This document shows, piece after piece, positions 46,078-59,150 of a stretch of DNA of 64,000 nt (within the stretch, counting starts at the first letter, position 1; each line of letters starts with the position of its first letter). This DNA comes from Gnetum montanum. Taxonomy: Eukaryota; Streptophyta; Gnetopsida; Gnetales; Gnetaceae. The stretch is taken from contig MNCI01001941.1 of the NCBI GenBank assembly GCA_015680685.1, positions 799,318 through 863,317 of the forward strand. The letters run 5' to 3'. Both the position numbers and the translations under genes were made by a program. The notes below the pieces were generated by a model, which saw nothing but the letters and a program-made list of their open reading frames with translations, was not told the origin of the DNA and did not search any database.

Positions 46078-48260
46078 TGTGACATCCCATCCTTGAATGT
46101 CATGAAAAATGTCAGATATACATTATATTAGACATTATGCATAATAAGAAAATATACCAAATGTGAAATATATGTAATATTCAACATTATGCCTACAAAA
46201 AATAATAGAGAAAGTACAAAAAGAGAAAGTAAAGAATGCTTTATTGATGTGAAATAATGTATCTAGATCATGCTCTAAGAGTGTTCCTTGGGATTTTCTT
46301 CCTTGGCATTTATCCCTTAGAGGTAATCCAACACTGACACCATGGTTAGGCCTATAATTTGGCTAGAGGGGATGGCTAGTCCACTTCCTGTCCTACTTCA
46401 CTAGGCTCTTGTGACTTGCCTATGCTAGCTCCACCACTCTATGCCTAGCATGACCTCTAAGCCTAGGTATAAATTATTTAGGTTAAACCCCTAAAGGTTA
46501 CCTCAAGAGACACATCTGTTATTAGAACATGTCATTTTGGTTCTTAATTACAACTATCCTTTCAGGGCTTGTTATGATAACAATAATACTTGTTATGAAG
46601 AGGCACCATCTTCATTAGGTAGTAAGATCATTTGGAATGGAAATGTGATAACTACACTGGCCCAACATATTCCTAGTATCTCCTCAATATATTTAAATAT
46701 TGAGAGCCCAAAAATGATGAATTTTGACTCAAATGCAAGGTCTGGTGATCTCAATGTGTCCTAACAAGATCTTGCGGTTGACATAGGTGTTTTCTAGGTT
46801 ATGTTTTCCTTGTTTTGGAGGTTAACATGTGGACTACACTAAGCCTAGACTAGGACTATGCTGATCTAGTGTAGTCCCATCTCCTTCCAATGTAGTTTAG
46901 GCTTGGGGTGATCAATGGAGGTTCACATGGTTGCCAAAAGTTTTAACAAAGTTTTGGGACTATTTGGTAGTGAACTTATTCAATTTTGAAAAGCTTTTCA
47001 TGCAATTTTAAGGGACTGCATAAGGCCTAGAATGGGACTACACTAGCCCAGGGTAGTCTTAGTCTTCATCCAATGTAGGCAAAGTGGGCATGAGGGAAAG
47101 TGATGAAAAATGTTAGTTTTATGGAGTTAGAAAGGCTTACACAAAGTATTAGGGTTTACTAGCATCAAATTTATGTTAATCTTGAGCAAATTTGACTAGT
47201 TTTTCATAGACTACACTAGGCCTATAGAGCGATTACACTAGCCTAGTTTAGTCCTCCCCTTGTCTCAATGTAGTCAAGGTGGAAATGGCCAAAAATGGTA
47301 AGAAATGAAAGTTTTGATGTTAGAAAACTCTAAATGAATTCTTACGATGTTCTAGAGGTTGGTTTTTTATATTTTATTAGTGGATTCTCCAACTTGGAAT
47401 GGACTATGCTGGCCCAACATAGTCCTCCTCCTTCTCTTAGTGTAGCCCATGTGATGGATACCAAACTATGAAGGAAGCTAGGTTTCATGGTTCGATGAGC
47501 TTAAACTAGGGTTTCAGGGTTTACCAAAGTCAAGTTTCATTTTTTTTGAGATTTTTTGATAATTTTTCAAGGGGAATACACTAGGACTAGACTAGGACTA
47601 TGCTAGCCCAACATAGTCCCTAGTTTCCCCAACATAGTCACAAGGGAAAGGGGAAAAGTGACACCATTTACTATAATCAACCATGCTTTAGGTTTGCCAA
47701 AGGCTCAAACTAGGGTTTTGTAAAATGGTGTGTTGATTCAAGATCAATTGAGGGTTGAATGGATTGGATGGGCTACTTGGGATTATAGGAAGGCAAGATA
47801 TGGTATTGGACTATGCTAGGAAGTAGCTAGAACTATGTTGGCCCAGTGTAGTCGCTCACTTCTCTCAGTGTAGTTGATGATAAGGTTTGATTCTTGTCAA
47901 ATTTGAAGTGCTTGTGACCAATTTTTAGTGTCATTAAGAGTTTTGGCTAGTGTCTAATGAGTTTATTTTGTCAATTTGGAAGCCTATAAAGGTTGGATGG
48001 GCATATAGAAGTCATCCCATCATGGACTACACTAGTAATAGTTGGGACTACGCTAGTTCAACATAGTCCTTGTCTCCCTTTAGTGTAGCCTTGTTGTCTT
48101 GCTCAAGAACTACCACACTTTGTCATATTCTTGAGTTTCAAGGTGCATAAGTTAGGTTCTTTGTCTCCCTTTAGTGTAGCCTTGTTATCTTGCTCAAGAA
48201 CTACCACACTTTGTCATATTCTTGAGTTGCAAGGTGCATAAGTTAGGATCTAGGAGAGGT
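46078..48260 (-). repeat. Chromovirus-like LTR with an array of 25-bp palindromes
   Basis: Starts (plus) TGTGACATCCCATCC next to the candidate primer site. Eight 25-bp palindromes start at 46649, 46853, 47035, 47230, 47401, 47595, 47830 and 48045, spaced 171-235 bp. The best are at 47401 and 47595, with arms GGACTATG and CATAGTCC. Each is preceded about 25-30 bp upstream by a half-copy such as GGACTACACTAAGCCTAG, so a unit holds about three arms. The right boundary is not clear; it may extend beyond 48260. The family also occurs at 24255-25371. Confidence 0.6.
48072..48253. repeat. 91-bp tandem duplication
   Basis: GTCTCCCTTTAGTGTAGCCT starts at 48072 and again at 48163, and the two 91-bp units differ at only a few bases. 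Against the heavy decay around it, this duplication is recent. Confidence 0.93.
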
Positions 48261-49690
48261 AGTGTGAAATTGTAATTGTTCTATGGTACCTTTCCTCACT
48301 ATTCCATTCTTTCCCATTATCGATTCCATCTTATGTATTCCATTTCATGTATTTCATTTTTTAGATATATGCTCATTTTTAGTCATTTCTATGTAGATCT
48401 AAGGCTGTTTGATTATTTTCATCTTAGCAAATTAGATTTTCAAAATGGGCTTGCTATTTTGATGCTTTTTCCAATTTTATCAACACGAAATAGGTTTCTT
48501 AGATCTAGGATGAATGACTTATCAAAATTAAATTATAATGAAATCTTACCCCCTTATTTCAATGTGTTTTTAAATGGACTGAAGTTTGTTTGGCCATTTT
48601 GACTATGTTTCATGGCTAGGCTAAGCCAAATTTTACAAGTTCTATGATTTTTGAGTGAAAAATCAAGCAATGTTGTGTATTTTTTACTAAGAAAATAGAT
48701 TCATATTTTAAAAATATATTGTATGGATTTGTAAGGTTATCTTCAATCTTTCCAATATTTTTTGTTTCATTAAACTTGAATTTTGTAATGATGAAGTTAT
48801 GCCCATTTTAGTTGAGTTGTGTATGTAGCATTCATTGTCATTTTTCAATTTTTATAAATGCTATAATTCTTTTTTGAAAAAAAAACAAGGGTTTTCAATT
48901 TTCTATGACTGAATTCATACAACCTGATTCAATCTTTCAAATGGTGGTGGACTCACTCTATTTGGAGCTCAAATGAATTTTTGGCAAATTTTTACTAACC
49001 CTATGTGAAAGGGGGTTCATGCTCATGGCTACAGTCATGACAATTTGGTAATATTTTCTAAATAATTGGTTAATAATTCTAATGATTTCTTGGTATGGAG
49101 ATGTGGTTTCAGGTTTTAGAATTCCAAAAACTATGGAATTGTTGATTTTTGTAAAGTAGTTAGTTAGTTATGGTCATTTCCATTTGGTTGCACAAAATCA
49201 TGGTTACGAGGCTATGATGCATTTACCCCTCTAAAGATGCACAATGTTGAGGTTGTGAAACATTTTTTCTATCAATGTCCCATAGTCTTGGAGATAGTTT
49301 GAGAGGTTAGGAAGGGACTAGAAGTAACTTGAATTAAATTTTAAAAAATTCATATTTTTCCTAGGTGTTTTCCTATGGTCATTTTGGTGCCAAGTGTGAA
49401 ATTTGATGGAATGTTGGTTATAGTATTACATCATGTGTCAAAATATTTTCAAAGGATAAAATTATTCATTGAATTTGAGAATTTAGTCTTTTACTATTAT
49501 TTTCATGTTTTTAGTCCTAAACTATCAATTTCATGTTTTCAATTGTATTATATCATTGTTATAGTTTTACTTTTAAATAGTCATTTTGTGTAAACTATTT
49601 CAAATTTTGTGTAAGTGTTGTTTTTTCTATGTTTAATCGTTATAAAGCTTTGGTTTTAAGGTTGCATGGATATATTTATTGTGATTGGAT
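48260..49690. other. AT-rich repeat DNA with no gene seen
   Basis: Open frames at 48276-48602 and 49375-49593 are Phe/Leu/Ile-rich, lack recognisable motifs and use T-rich codons. I treat them as chance. The region could be the remaining part of the palindrome-bearing LTR or its flank. Confidence 0.35.
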
Positions 49691-52600
49691 GTTACAAGGC
49701 CTTATTGAAGTCCATCCTAGTGGTAATAGAGATGGTGGGGATGTTTTGATGCATTGACATGCCAACACCTAAATCCCTAAACCCCAACATGGAGTGGGAT
49801 CAGTGTGGGATATGGTTTATGAATGGGCCTTAGAATTTCTAGCATACTTACTTCATAACTATAGTATGATAGTTTGATCTTGAAGTTTGAGGTAATGACA
49901 ATGATCATGAAGACCATCCTTCCTAAACCCTTCAGATTAATTATGAAATTCATCATGAATAAATCTCATGCCTATGAAGGAGAGGAGACACATGATGACA
50001 TGACTATCATGGATCCTCATAAACTATCTTGAATTTAGAAAGATGCCTAAATTTAGACAGTATAACTTGGACAACATCTTGATTGTTAATCATTGTGCCC
50101 ATACATAATTCCAAAACCCTCATGGCATTGTCTAGTGCATAGAGGGGTAAGTAGTATTGTTATCTTGGATATTTTTTGTTTTTGTGCATTTTAGTTTATA
50201 ACTATGTATGATCTATTATTTTACTTGCTTACAGGTTCAGGATGGATGATCATGACCAAATCAAGGATGACAACCTTTTGCTCCTAGCTCACACAACTCT
50301 AGAGGTACTCACTAAGAACCCAAACATGAGGCTTGCAGTGTTGGAGCAATTCCATGGAAACCTTGAAAGTAGCATTAGGCCTACAAGATATGACTAGCAA
50401 ATGTGAGCATAGATAGCTAGTGGGCTAGCCCATCTCTTGATGATTTAGACTTGGACCCACAACCCAAAATTCCTACAATTCCTAAGTCATATAGGAAAAG
50501 TAAGTGTTATTAATTTGTTAACCATATGCTGACATTTTTTTCTAATTATATTATCATTAGGCTATTTTAGTCTTTGTTGTTTATGTAGTTATATTTGTTG
50601 CAATTTTTTTCACCTACACGAAGGCTAACAAACTACCTTTTTCTATGTTGCAGTTATTGCTCCATCTACTAAGGTTACAATTATCACTTTAATACCTATG
50701 AAGGAGACCTTGATCCTTAAGTTTGATGAGGTGGAATCCTCATACAACTAGTTATTAGATCATGTGTCCAATGCTATACATGCAAGGTTCATCCATGCAG
50801 GCCTATTTGACCTCTTCATGGCCTCAAGCCTAATCATTCCTACCATAAAAATGTTCAACATCTTTAACTTCTCTAACCAAGGAGTTCATAGGTTCATAAC
50901 CCATGTTCATAGTGTGACTATTGTTTTGGACATTAATGCATCCATATTCAGTGACCTATTTAGTGTCCCAAATGATGGCATGTTAATTATTGTCAAAGTA
51001 GGGAAAGAGGTGGATCACTGAGAAGAAGTGGAAGGTGGTTAAACACTCATTGTGGTAGCAAGGGATACACTCTAAGAGAGATCAAATCAAGATTGATTAG
51101 GGAGATGTATTCCTTATTCCTATCTTGAGCATTTCCTAAGTTATTATTACAAGGAAATATCTTAGATGTGGAACAAGCTTAGGCCATGAGGTAGGTATTC
51201 ACCGAGGGCATCCAATTCAATTGAATTGCACTCTTAGTTTCTAGGCTTCAGTTGGAGGTCCAAAAACTTTGCAAGAACCTCACTATGAAGTGCCATGTGA
51301 ATTTCACACTCTTTGCATCTTACATGCAAAGTTTCATAGAATTTCTAGTGATGAGAAAGGATCGATGATGGGTTGCTCAAGATCCATCTCAATTTTATAG
51401 GCCCTAGGTGAATCTTCTTGCTCCAAACACTAGGGCTCAAGATTCACCAGAAAGTTGTAGATGAATCCTTGTTTGTCACCATCAAGAACCTTGATGAAAA
51501 ACATTTTACATCTATCAATAGCACTAGGGCTAAGCCTCTTACCATACCAACCACCATTAATAAGGCTCAAAGATTATGTGTAAAGGTTGAGGGTACAACC
51601 AAGGAGAACCTTAATAAGCTTTTGGTAGACCACATAGTGCTAATAGTTGGGAACCTCCCAAGAAAAATATGAATGTCAAGATTAGAGGGATGAAAACTAA
51701 AATTAGGGGTATGTATCTTGTTGATTCATTTCTTTATTATTACTTTGCTCAAATGAAATGGTTGATTTGAGCCTTTGTATATTGTGCTAAGCCCTCTATG
51801 TGTTATGGTTGATTCCTCTTGTAGATAAGCAACAAGAGTGGGAGGCTATAGTAGTACAAGAGTAGGAAGCTATAGCAGTAGCAACCACTGTTGAAGAGGA
51901 GTGGAGGAATCAAGAGGAGGAGGAGATGTAATGTTAGGAGAAAGAGATATTAAAGCATTATGAGGATGATGCATTGGAGAAACGGGCTTGCATCCTTTTC
52001 CTCCTATTGGCTACTTTGATGCCAAGCTAGAGAATCCACAAATGAGTGAATCTCTTGTTGCCACCTCAAAGGATATTTCAAGTATGCATAATTTTTAGTT
52101 CTAAGTATTTTACATGTTATGTTTCATTGATTCCTATCTAGTAATGATCATGATCATTTATTCACTGCACCTGTTGTAGATCAAAAGCCACAAGTAAAAG
52201 CATCCATTTCTACCTTCGTTATGTAACCATGGGTGGAAACCCCTGATAAACTAGAATTTATGTAGGGTGTAGCTAACGATATGATTAGTCAATTACAATA
52301 GATAGCTCCTGAAATTGGTAAGATTTTAACTCATTTTTCCTTTTATGTTTTTGATCTGCTAGATGGTTTTCTTGGCTATGTAGTTTTCATTATTAACTGG
52401 TTTCCAACAATGCCTAACCTAATATGGGATTCCAACAAGCCCATAAATGTCAATGTGTTTCCTTCCTTATCTTTTGATATGGAGAATTTCCCACATAAAC
52501 TATATGAGGGTGCCACTGGATGTGCACTCTCATGTGCTAAGCCTTTGTGGGAATGTAGACATTCTAATCAGTTCCTATGGCAACAAGTCATAGTATTGAG

Positions 52601-53200
52601 GGAGGAGAATAAAAAGTTGAAAGAGGAGGTAAAAGACCTTAAGGACTGTAAACATTTCATAGAGGCTCTAGTAAGAAACAAATAATCCTTACATACCAAG
52701 GAGGTACTTTGTTCTGACTACTAGAATGCACTTCAAAGTAAGGTCCCCCTTGCTAGAGAGATTGTACAACAAAAGCTTCAAATTGATCTCATCAACTACA
52801 AGGCTCGTGAGTGGAAGGAATACTATGCTTGGATCCTTGAGTGGGCTTGTAAACAAAAGAACCACAAGAGGATCTATAAAGGTGAGCAATATTCTTACCT
52901 TAAGTGGCTATAGGAGGAGTCTACAAAGTGGTAAAAGCTAAAGCTATTTATGATGGGTATTAATATGGAGGATTTCTATAAGATATTCATAAATAATATG
53001 ACTATAGCTACTTCTCCTACTCATCAGATTACTTCTACCTCAGGGAAGGCAACCTCAACCACATTTTTGCATGAGCCTCCTACATGAACTAACATTGAGA
53101 GGACTAGTATCTTTACCAGTCTTGATCTTGGGGATATTGATTGATCCAACATGTTTGAAGATGAACTCCTCCACAATCTAGAGGTTGGTCTTTAGACTTT
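49690..53200 (+). pseudogene. Antisense intron-containing gene beside Tat gag, copy 2
   Basis: Exon/intron layout read from homology and splice signals: exon 1 to 50146, intron 50147-50234 (GTAAGT...ACAG), exon 2 to 50499, intron 50500-50653 (GTAAGT...TTGCAG). Exon 3 runs to 51708, intron 51709-51824 (GTATGT...TGTAG), exon 4 to 52081, intron 52082-52179 (GTATGC...TTGTAG), exon 5 to 52317. The intron that follows has GTAAGA but its acceptor has decayed to AA at 52410; exon 6 runs to about 53160. Exon 3 includes 50764-51021 (HARFIHAGLFDLFMASSLII, HSVTIVLDINASIFSDLFSV). Exon 4 is a Glu-rich helix, and exon 6 includes 52410-52685 (WQQVIVLREENKKLKEEVKD, a coiled coil). Stops and shifts disable it. 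Function unknown. Confidence 0.62.
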
Positions 53201-54280
53201 CCCCACAAAACTTATAGCTCTCAAACCATCTCAAGTTATTTAATTTAATTTTAATTTCATTAATTTTCATTTTGATGTTTATTGGTTACTAATCATTTTT
53301 GGTTTTGTCATGTTACAAGCACCAAAAAACATCAGTTGCCCTAGTTGTGGTGATGGAGATGATGATAACCTCCTTCATCAAATGATCCATACTTCTATCA
53401 GTTGCTTCGTTTATGCCCATTTTAGTTTTAGTTGATATGATTTTTGATGTTGATGATGTATGGCTAGTGTTAGCCAAAATGGTTTACTATTTAACATTTT
53501 GAAATCTGGACATATTTAGCACATTATGTGGCCATGATTATGTTGTCATGGACATTTTTATTTTTTATTTTAAATATACATTTGAATTTTAGTTACAATG
53601 TTCTAGAGTTATGATTTTCTTTATGTTGTAATGTTACTTTATGATCTATGTTCTAAGGCTACATTTGCTAAATGTGATAAACGGTTGAAATGGCTAAGAA
53701 ATAAAGTTGTAGGCATAAATAAATTGAGTTATAATGGTTTTTTTCCAATTTAAGGTCTTAGTGGATTATACTACTAGTTTCAGGCCTTGGCAAGCCACAA
53801 TGCCAATTTAAGATCTTAGCAAACCATAGAGAATGTAAAAGTAAAAGTTTTTTATGATGTATTCTCTTTAAGAAAAAGTAAACAGGTTTTAGATGTAAAA
53901 CAAAATAAATTCTAGGCCATAAAAAATTTTAAATTTAAACCCAAGAGAAATGACATAGTACTAACAAGTAAAGTGTAAAACAGGCTATTAGGCTACACAT
54001 GTCATAAAGTCACATGGTTGCAAACGCATAGGGTATGAGAAAGATCAAGAGCCTGTATCCCTTATGTAAGTGTTTCCTAATCTTTGAGAGATTAGGAAAG
54101 TGTATGATCTATTTTTGCACATGCTTCTACTCTCCATCACCTTCACTAATGATGTTGAAGGATAGTTCTCCCCATGGCACATTAATGGGTTCATCATTAT
54201 TTGCATTTGTTTCTTTCATCTTATCATTCTTTTTGATTTCATGGTCAATAGAAAAGTTTCTTCTTGAAATCCCACTTTAG
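53200..54280. other. Spacer between the antisense gene and Tat protease, copy 2
   Basis: Counterpart of 35120-36350. 53740-53830 has three or four TTTAAGGTCTTAG/GCAAACCATA words matching the repeat-rich spacer of copy 1. 54020-54110 (GAGATTAGGAAAGTGTATGATC) matches 36310-36350. No gene of its own is visible. The frame 54035-54280 is not conserved. Confidence 0.5.
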
Positions 54281-54284
54281 ACCC

Positions 54285-56275
54285 TTACGCTACATCGATG
54301 TTTTTAATAGCTAAGGGAACCATGCTTTCACCATGGATAACAATTTCACCTCCCATGTGAGATAGTTGAATTTCATGGTGAATAGGTGAAGACACAGCCC
54401 ACAATTGGGCCAACCAAGGTCTTCCAAGGATGAGGTTGAATCTTGGTGTCTCTTCCACCACCAAGAAATCTATCATAGTGGGGAATTGTTCCCCTTACAT
54501 GAAATCTAAAGAAATGAAAACTTTCACTACAACCAATGATCCATTAAAGGATTTAAGGACTATAATCAAGATACATTGCATTTATTTAGTTAGGCTCATG
54601 CATTGAACAATGATATAGGGTATGAAATTATTTGCCACTCCATCATATACCTATAATCTATGTCCTTTATATTGGCCAATGCATATTGTTATGAAAAGAG
54701 ACAACTTGGTTACTTTGTCATTGTGGGTGTTTGTCTTGATTTTGTTGTCATGAAACACCAGCGATATTAACATTGATTCCTTGGGTGAAGAGGATACCAT
54801 GACTATATAGATAGACTCTTCATTAGTGGGGATGTCCTTACTAACAAGAATAAATATCAACATCTTGACTAGTGCTTCGCAGGGGGTAGCAAATTTCATG
54901 ACTAGGTCATACAAGCTCAAAGTTATGTTCTTTTGTTTGAGTGAATGTTTAACCTATTCCATCACATTTAGAAACTCTTTGTTATTGGTTGTTGATTTGT
55001 TGTGTCTGACTTCCTCCTTACATCCCAAAATTCAAACTTCATGTTTGGATTATTATTGTAGCCTAGCCTCTTAATTCTTCTCTTTAGGTTTTCATTCTTC
55101 CTATGGTTTACTGGTTCAATTAGCCTAGATTGTGGAAGGCATGGGAATAGTTGAAATGGGAGTGAGCTTCAATGGACCTACTTTCCTTCCTAAATTTTTC
55201 TGCTTATCAACCTTATTCTTGGCTTTCTATGCAACCTTCTATGGTCATTTTTTTTTGGGGATTTCTTGCTATCTCTAGTTGGTTGTAAGGAAGAAGACAT
55301 TGCATGGGCCATCATAGGGGGTTATTCCATTGTTGGGACAAGTTGTGTTGTAGAGGGTTAGGGCATCCTAATCATAAAGGGTTCTTTGGGGGGCACTAGT
55401 GATGGTATCCTTACAATGAAGGAGGATCTTTTAGCAAGAGCTAGAGGACCCCTTTCGTTGCAAGGAAGCATCCTAATCATAAATAGTTCCCTTATAGGCC
55501 TTTGATCATTGTGGATGTCAAATGCTACTATGGTGTATGGGCTATTGTTAGCATTTAGGACGTCCTTGTATATGTGCATTAACTAATTTTGAGGCCTAAC
55601 AAGGTTGGATGTGTCTAATACAAACTCACCCCTATCAATCATCCTTTGCAAGTCATCCTTAAGTGTGAGGCAGAAATTAGTATTATGACTTGGCAACTAA
55701 TGGTAATGGCAAAAGCAATCTAGCCTAAAATATTTGGGTAGTGGAGGGTCATATTTGGTTGCTCAAGTGGGGTCTTTCACTATTTCACATAACCTATCAT
55801 GCCTCTTGTGGGCATTCTCAATCATTTACTTGTATTGGATTCTACCACTCTGCAATAGTTGGTCTAATAGTTCTGATGGCTGAAGCACTAACTTGGTAGT
55901 GTTGGATCAGTCTTTCTGTGCAAAGTTAGGCCTAGAGGTACTTGATGCAAGGGTCCTAAAGGCTGATGGTTGGTTTTCTTTGTTGGTAGCAAAACCCTAG
56001 GTTGGTTATTCTTTGGCCCCTATTTGGTTGGATTAGTCTCCTTGGTCATAGTTTCTATGGTCATATTGTTTTGCCTACCCTTTTCTTTTCTTTGTGCACA
56101 TGTTGATTTTTGTATGCCATGTAAGTAGGATTATGGCTAGCTTCAATAGCATCCTCTATGCTCTTAGTCTCAAAAAAGGCTTGACTAAGAGATCATCGGT
56201 CAAGATAATATAATTTTGATTTCATAAAATCATTAATAGTCCCTTTGAAAATAGCTAAAAGATGAGTTTCCTCAC
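54285..56275 (-). pseudogene. Tat-lineage protease and gag remnant, truncated
   Basis: 54476-54285 gives FNLILGRPWLAQLWAVSSPI and QLSHMGGEIVIHGESMVPLA, homologous to the protease region at 36350-36784. Upstream (minus), 54651-56275 parallels the gag C-terminal half of the other element. Examples are KGTINDFMKSKLYYLD-like and SQAFFETKSIEDAIEASHNP near 56130-56220, and AQKERKG...NNMTIE near 56050-56090. Homology stops at about 56275, where chromovirus RT begins. The gag N-terminus, primer site and LTR are missing, and stops are common. Confidence 0.7.
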
Positions 56276-56277
56276 TA

Positions 56278-58190
56278 TTATCCTATTCTCTACCCTAGAA
56301 TCAATTTACATTCTTCATTTGTTATTTTCATTCTTTGGAACAAGCATTACTAAAACTACATAAGGTTATATGAATTCTCTCACAAAGCCATTTACAAGTA
56401 ACTTCTTTACTTGTCTTTTTAATTCAGCTTACTAATTCAGTGCCATTTGGTATGCTCTCTTATTTAGAATAGGTGCACCAAAGATGAAGTCAATTTGGTA
56501 TTGTAAATTTCTCATTGATGGAAATCCATGTAATTCCCACTTGAAAACATTGGAAAATTACTCCTTCAAGCCTAGAACACCTATTACAAGTTCTACCTGA
56601 ACAACATCATGGATAGAAGTAATAGTTGATATAACAAAAAATCAAAACCAATCTCATCATGTTTCTTAATATATTCCCTCTCTCCAAGAATAATTAGGGA
56701 AGCATTAAGTGAGCTCTATTACCTCAATTATTCATCTATGATAGAAATTGACTAATGAATTCCATTAGGTCTAACTCACTTCACAAATTTCTTGATCCAT
56801 AAAATTAAGCATCATTATTAAAATTTCAAGGCCTTCCAAAAACTAAATCAAGACAATCAATTTGTAGTACATCATATTTCATAACATCATGATAAATCCT
56901 AATTTTAAATTTTAAAACGTGCTACTCTCTCACCTTTTGAGAGAAATATCTTAACAACGAATGGATCTTGTAGGGTCTAGGATAAGGATTTGTTATTAAA
57001 CCAAATCTAGTAACTTTCCTAGAAGAAATAACATTTTCTTGGGCTTCTTCATTATTCAAAATATGAATTCATTCCCCACTAAGTAAACATCTAGTCATAA
57101 CCTAAAATAACAACTTTCTTGCAAGATGGTCTCCTCTATTCACATTCCCCATAAATGCATAATAATTTAATTTAAAAAATTTCTTAATTTTAGGAGAATT
57201 AAGATCTTGGTTGAATGTCTTTATTGCTTCCATGATTTATACATCCTTACCTTTGGCTACCTTGTGAAGTAAACATTTCCATTTCTTGCGTCTCCATTCA
57301 CATTTGAAGCACAAAATATTGGATAAGTTGTTACCCTGATCCTTATCTTCCTTGCCTTGCTTCTTCTTGGCTTTTTCCTTCTCATCACCCTTCTCTAGCT
57401 TCGTATCATGGATACCACTTCTTCAGGTTTACCTTAGCTTGATGGAATAGTTTACAAATCTAAATGTAAAACTCCTTGACATCTTTGTCACCTTACCTTA
57501 GGAATCTCAACTTTATGATTATCTCTTGCCTCTGCCAAGACTATTCAAATTTTCTTCTCAACCTATACTTCATCAAATTCAAATCTCTGATAGCTTATTC
57601 ATTTTTTCTTTTGTAGCTTTGGGACTCCTTTTTCCACCAACTAGAAGCCATACCTTCTAACCCAAATTTAGCAATTAGTATTTTCAATTGAGTCAATACC
57701 TCTTCTAACTCAAAATTCTTATCAAGTATATTCATCCAACTTGAAAAAGCATTGGCATCATCTACACCATTGAAAGTTTTCAATTTAATATATGAAATTC
57801 TAGTAACATTCTTAAATGATCTAGTAATCCTTTCTTCATTTTCATGATCAAGCTTACCATGAGAAGTAGATGTTAATGATAAAATTCTTAGAATTTAGAC
57901 ATAAGATTTTGAATTTCCTTCCACTAGGATCCCAAGCTAATGGGCTTTCACACTTCCATAGCTAGAATGTTCTTCCTACTTATCTATTCTTCCTCCACTA
58001 GGATGAGAAACATATTCATCACCAATCAAATGTGAACGCTCATCATCACCTTTAGTCTAAATCTGGTTGGGTCCTACATTACTATCTATCTTAGCACTAA
58101 TCTCATCCAGTTGTGTAACCATCAATGAAAAGGTAAAATTCATGCTATCCATGTCTTTGTTTAGGGGTTTAACGTATTTCTTCTTAGATG
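56278..58190 (-). pseudogene. Chromovirus-type Ty3/gypsy gag, protease and start of RT
   Basis: In minus order: gag from about 58190 (MASKKKYVKPLNKDMDSMNF), with a capsid piece at 57783-57595 (MKTFNGVDDANAFSSWMNIL, QLKILIAKFGLEGMASSWW). A decayed knuckle (CFKCEW) lies near 57310, and a protease remnant with DVLQIDCLDLVFGRP near 56850. The RT start at 56460-56278 reads YQMALN, AELKRQVKKLLVNGFVREF, VVLVMLVPK and IDSRVENRI, the familiar YRMAP...GFIRPS...VLLVKKKDG...CVDYRALN series. RT breaks off there and Tat gag begins. Stops occur throughout. Confidence 0.75.
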
Positions 58191-58245
58191 CCATCTAAAA
58201 TTGATAACATTTTGCAACCAAATTCCAAATAACAATTAACCTAAT

Positions 58246-58257
58246 GCTCTAATACTA
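58246..58257 (-). promoter_or_regulatory. Primer-binding site, decayed initiator tRNA-Met type
   Basis: The minus strand reads TAGTATTAGAGC followed by ATTAGG, two transitions from TGGTATCAGAGC. It lies between the LTR starting near 58260 and gag. Confidence 0.65.
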
Positions 58258-58259
58258 AT

Positions 58260-59150
58260 AACAATAGAGCAAGATCACTTTGTTTTCTTTAACCCTTCAG
58301 ACACACACCCAATATAGAATATATGAAGATAATTCAATTTGCTAGAAAATATGAAAAAATAGTAATCTTCAATTAACGTAAAGAAGACTACAAATTAGTG
58401 ATTTCATAATCCAAAACATCATGAATCACTCACACACAATCAACAATATTCTAGATCATGAGGCTTTAGAACCACATAATTATTTTCCTTAATACAAGAC
58501 GCAACCAAATGAGATCTCTTCCATGAACATAATACTAAGATCCAAACACCATATAGATAGTGAGCTACAATAGCCAAACATACAATTGATCACAGACATG
58601 CATACATTCTCATGCAATCTCTTTTAAAAAAAATATCATGTACTCAACTCTCCATCTCATGATTAAAACATGAAATACAAAACAATAATTATTAAATTTA
58701 AGATAAAACCCCTAGGCAATCTTCCTCATGCTTAACTTAAATATTCCCAACTATTTCCATATTTTTTGGCTATTTTGATATCTGGAACTGCCAACTTTGA
58801 ACTTTCCTTAGTCATATGGAACATCTATAAGCTTGGAAAAATATTTTTTTGTAACTTCCAAGACTCAAGAAAGATGTCTTTGATCTATGGGAGACATCTG
58901 CTATTGGAGTGAGATATCTTCTCTTAGGGTGAGTTGTCTCCCCAAAGACATCTCCTATCTAGGAGAGATATCTTTCTAGAGATGTCTCATGATAGGATGA
59001 GATGTCTCCTCATCAAACAAGACATCTTCTCCTCTTGATAAGACATCCCCTATCCATTCTCAACTCTTAGCAAATATATCTATAATTGACAACCTATAGG
59101 GATTAAAATGAGGCTCAAAAGAGTTGTTTCTACACCATTGAATCCCATCT
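58260..59150 (-). repeat. 5' LTR of the chromovirus-type element
   Basis: Starts at the primer site and is collinear with 9505-10405 until about 59150. It contains many AGACATCT/AGATGTCT words (58860-59050), also present in the other copy. The outer boundary is approximate. Confidence 0.65.

Noticed and set aside
48276-48602. 108-codon plus-strand frame
   Set aside because: Phe/Leu/Ser-rich reading of T-rich DNA without motif, start context or a homologous copy.
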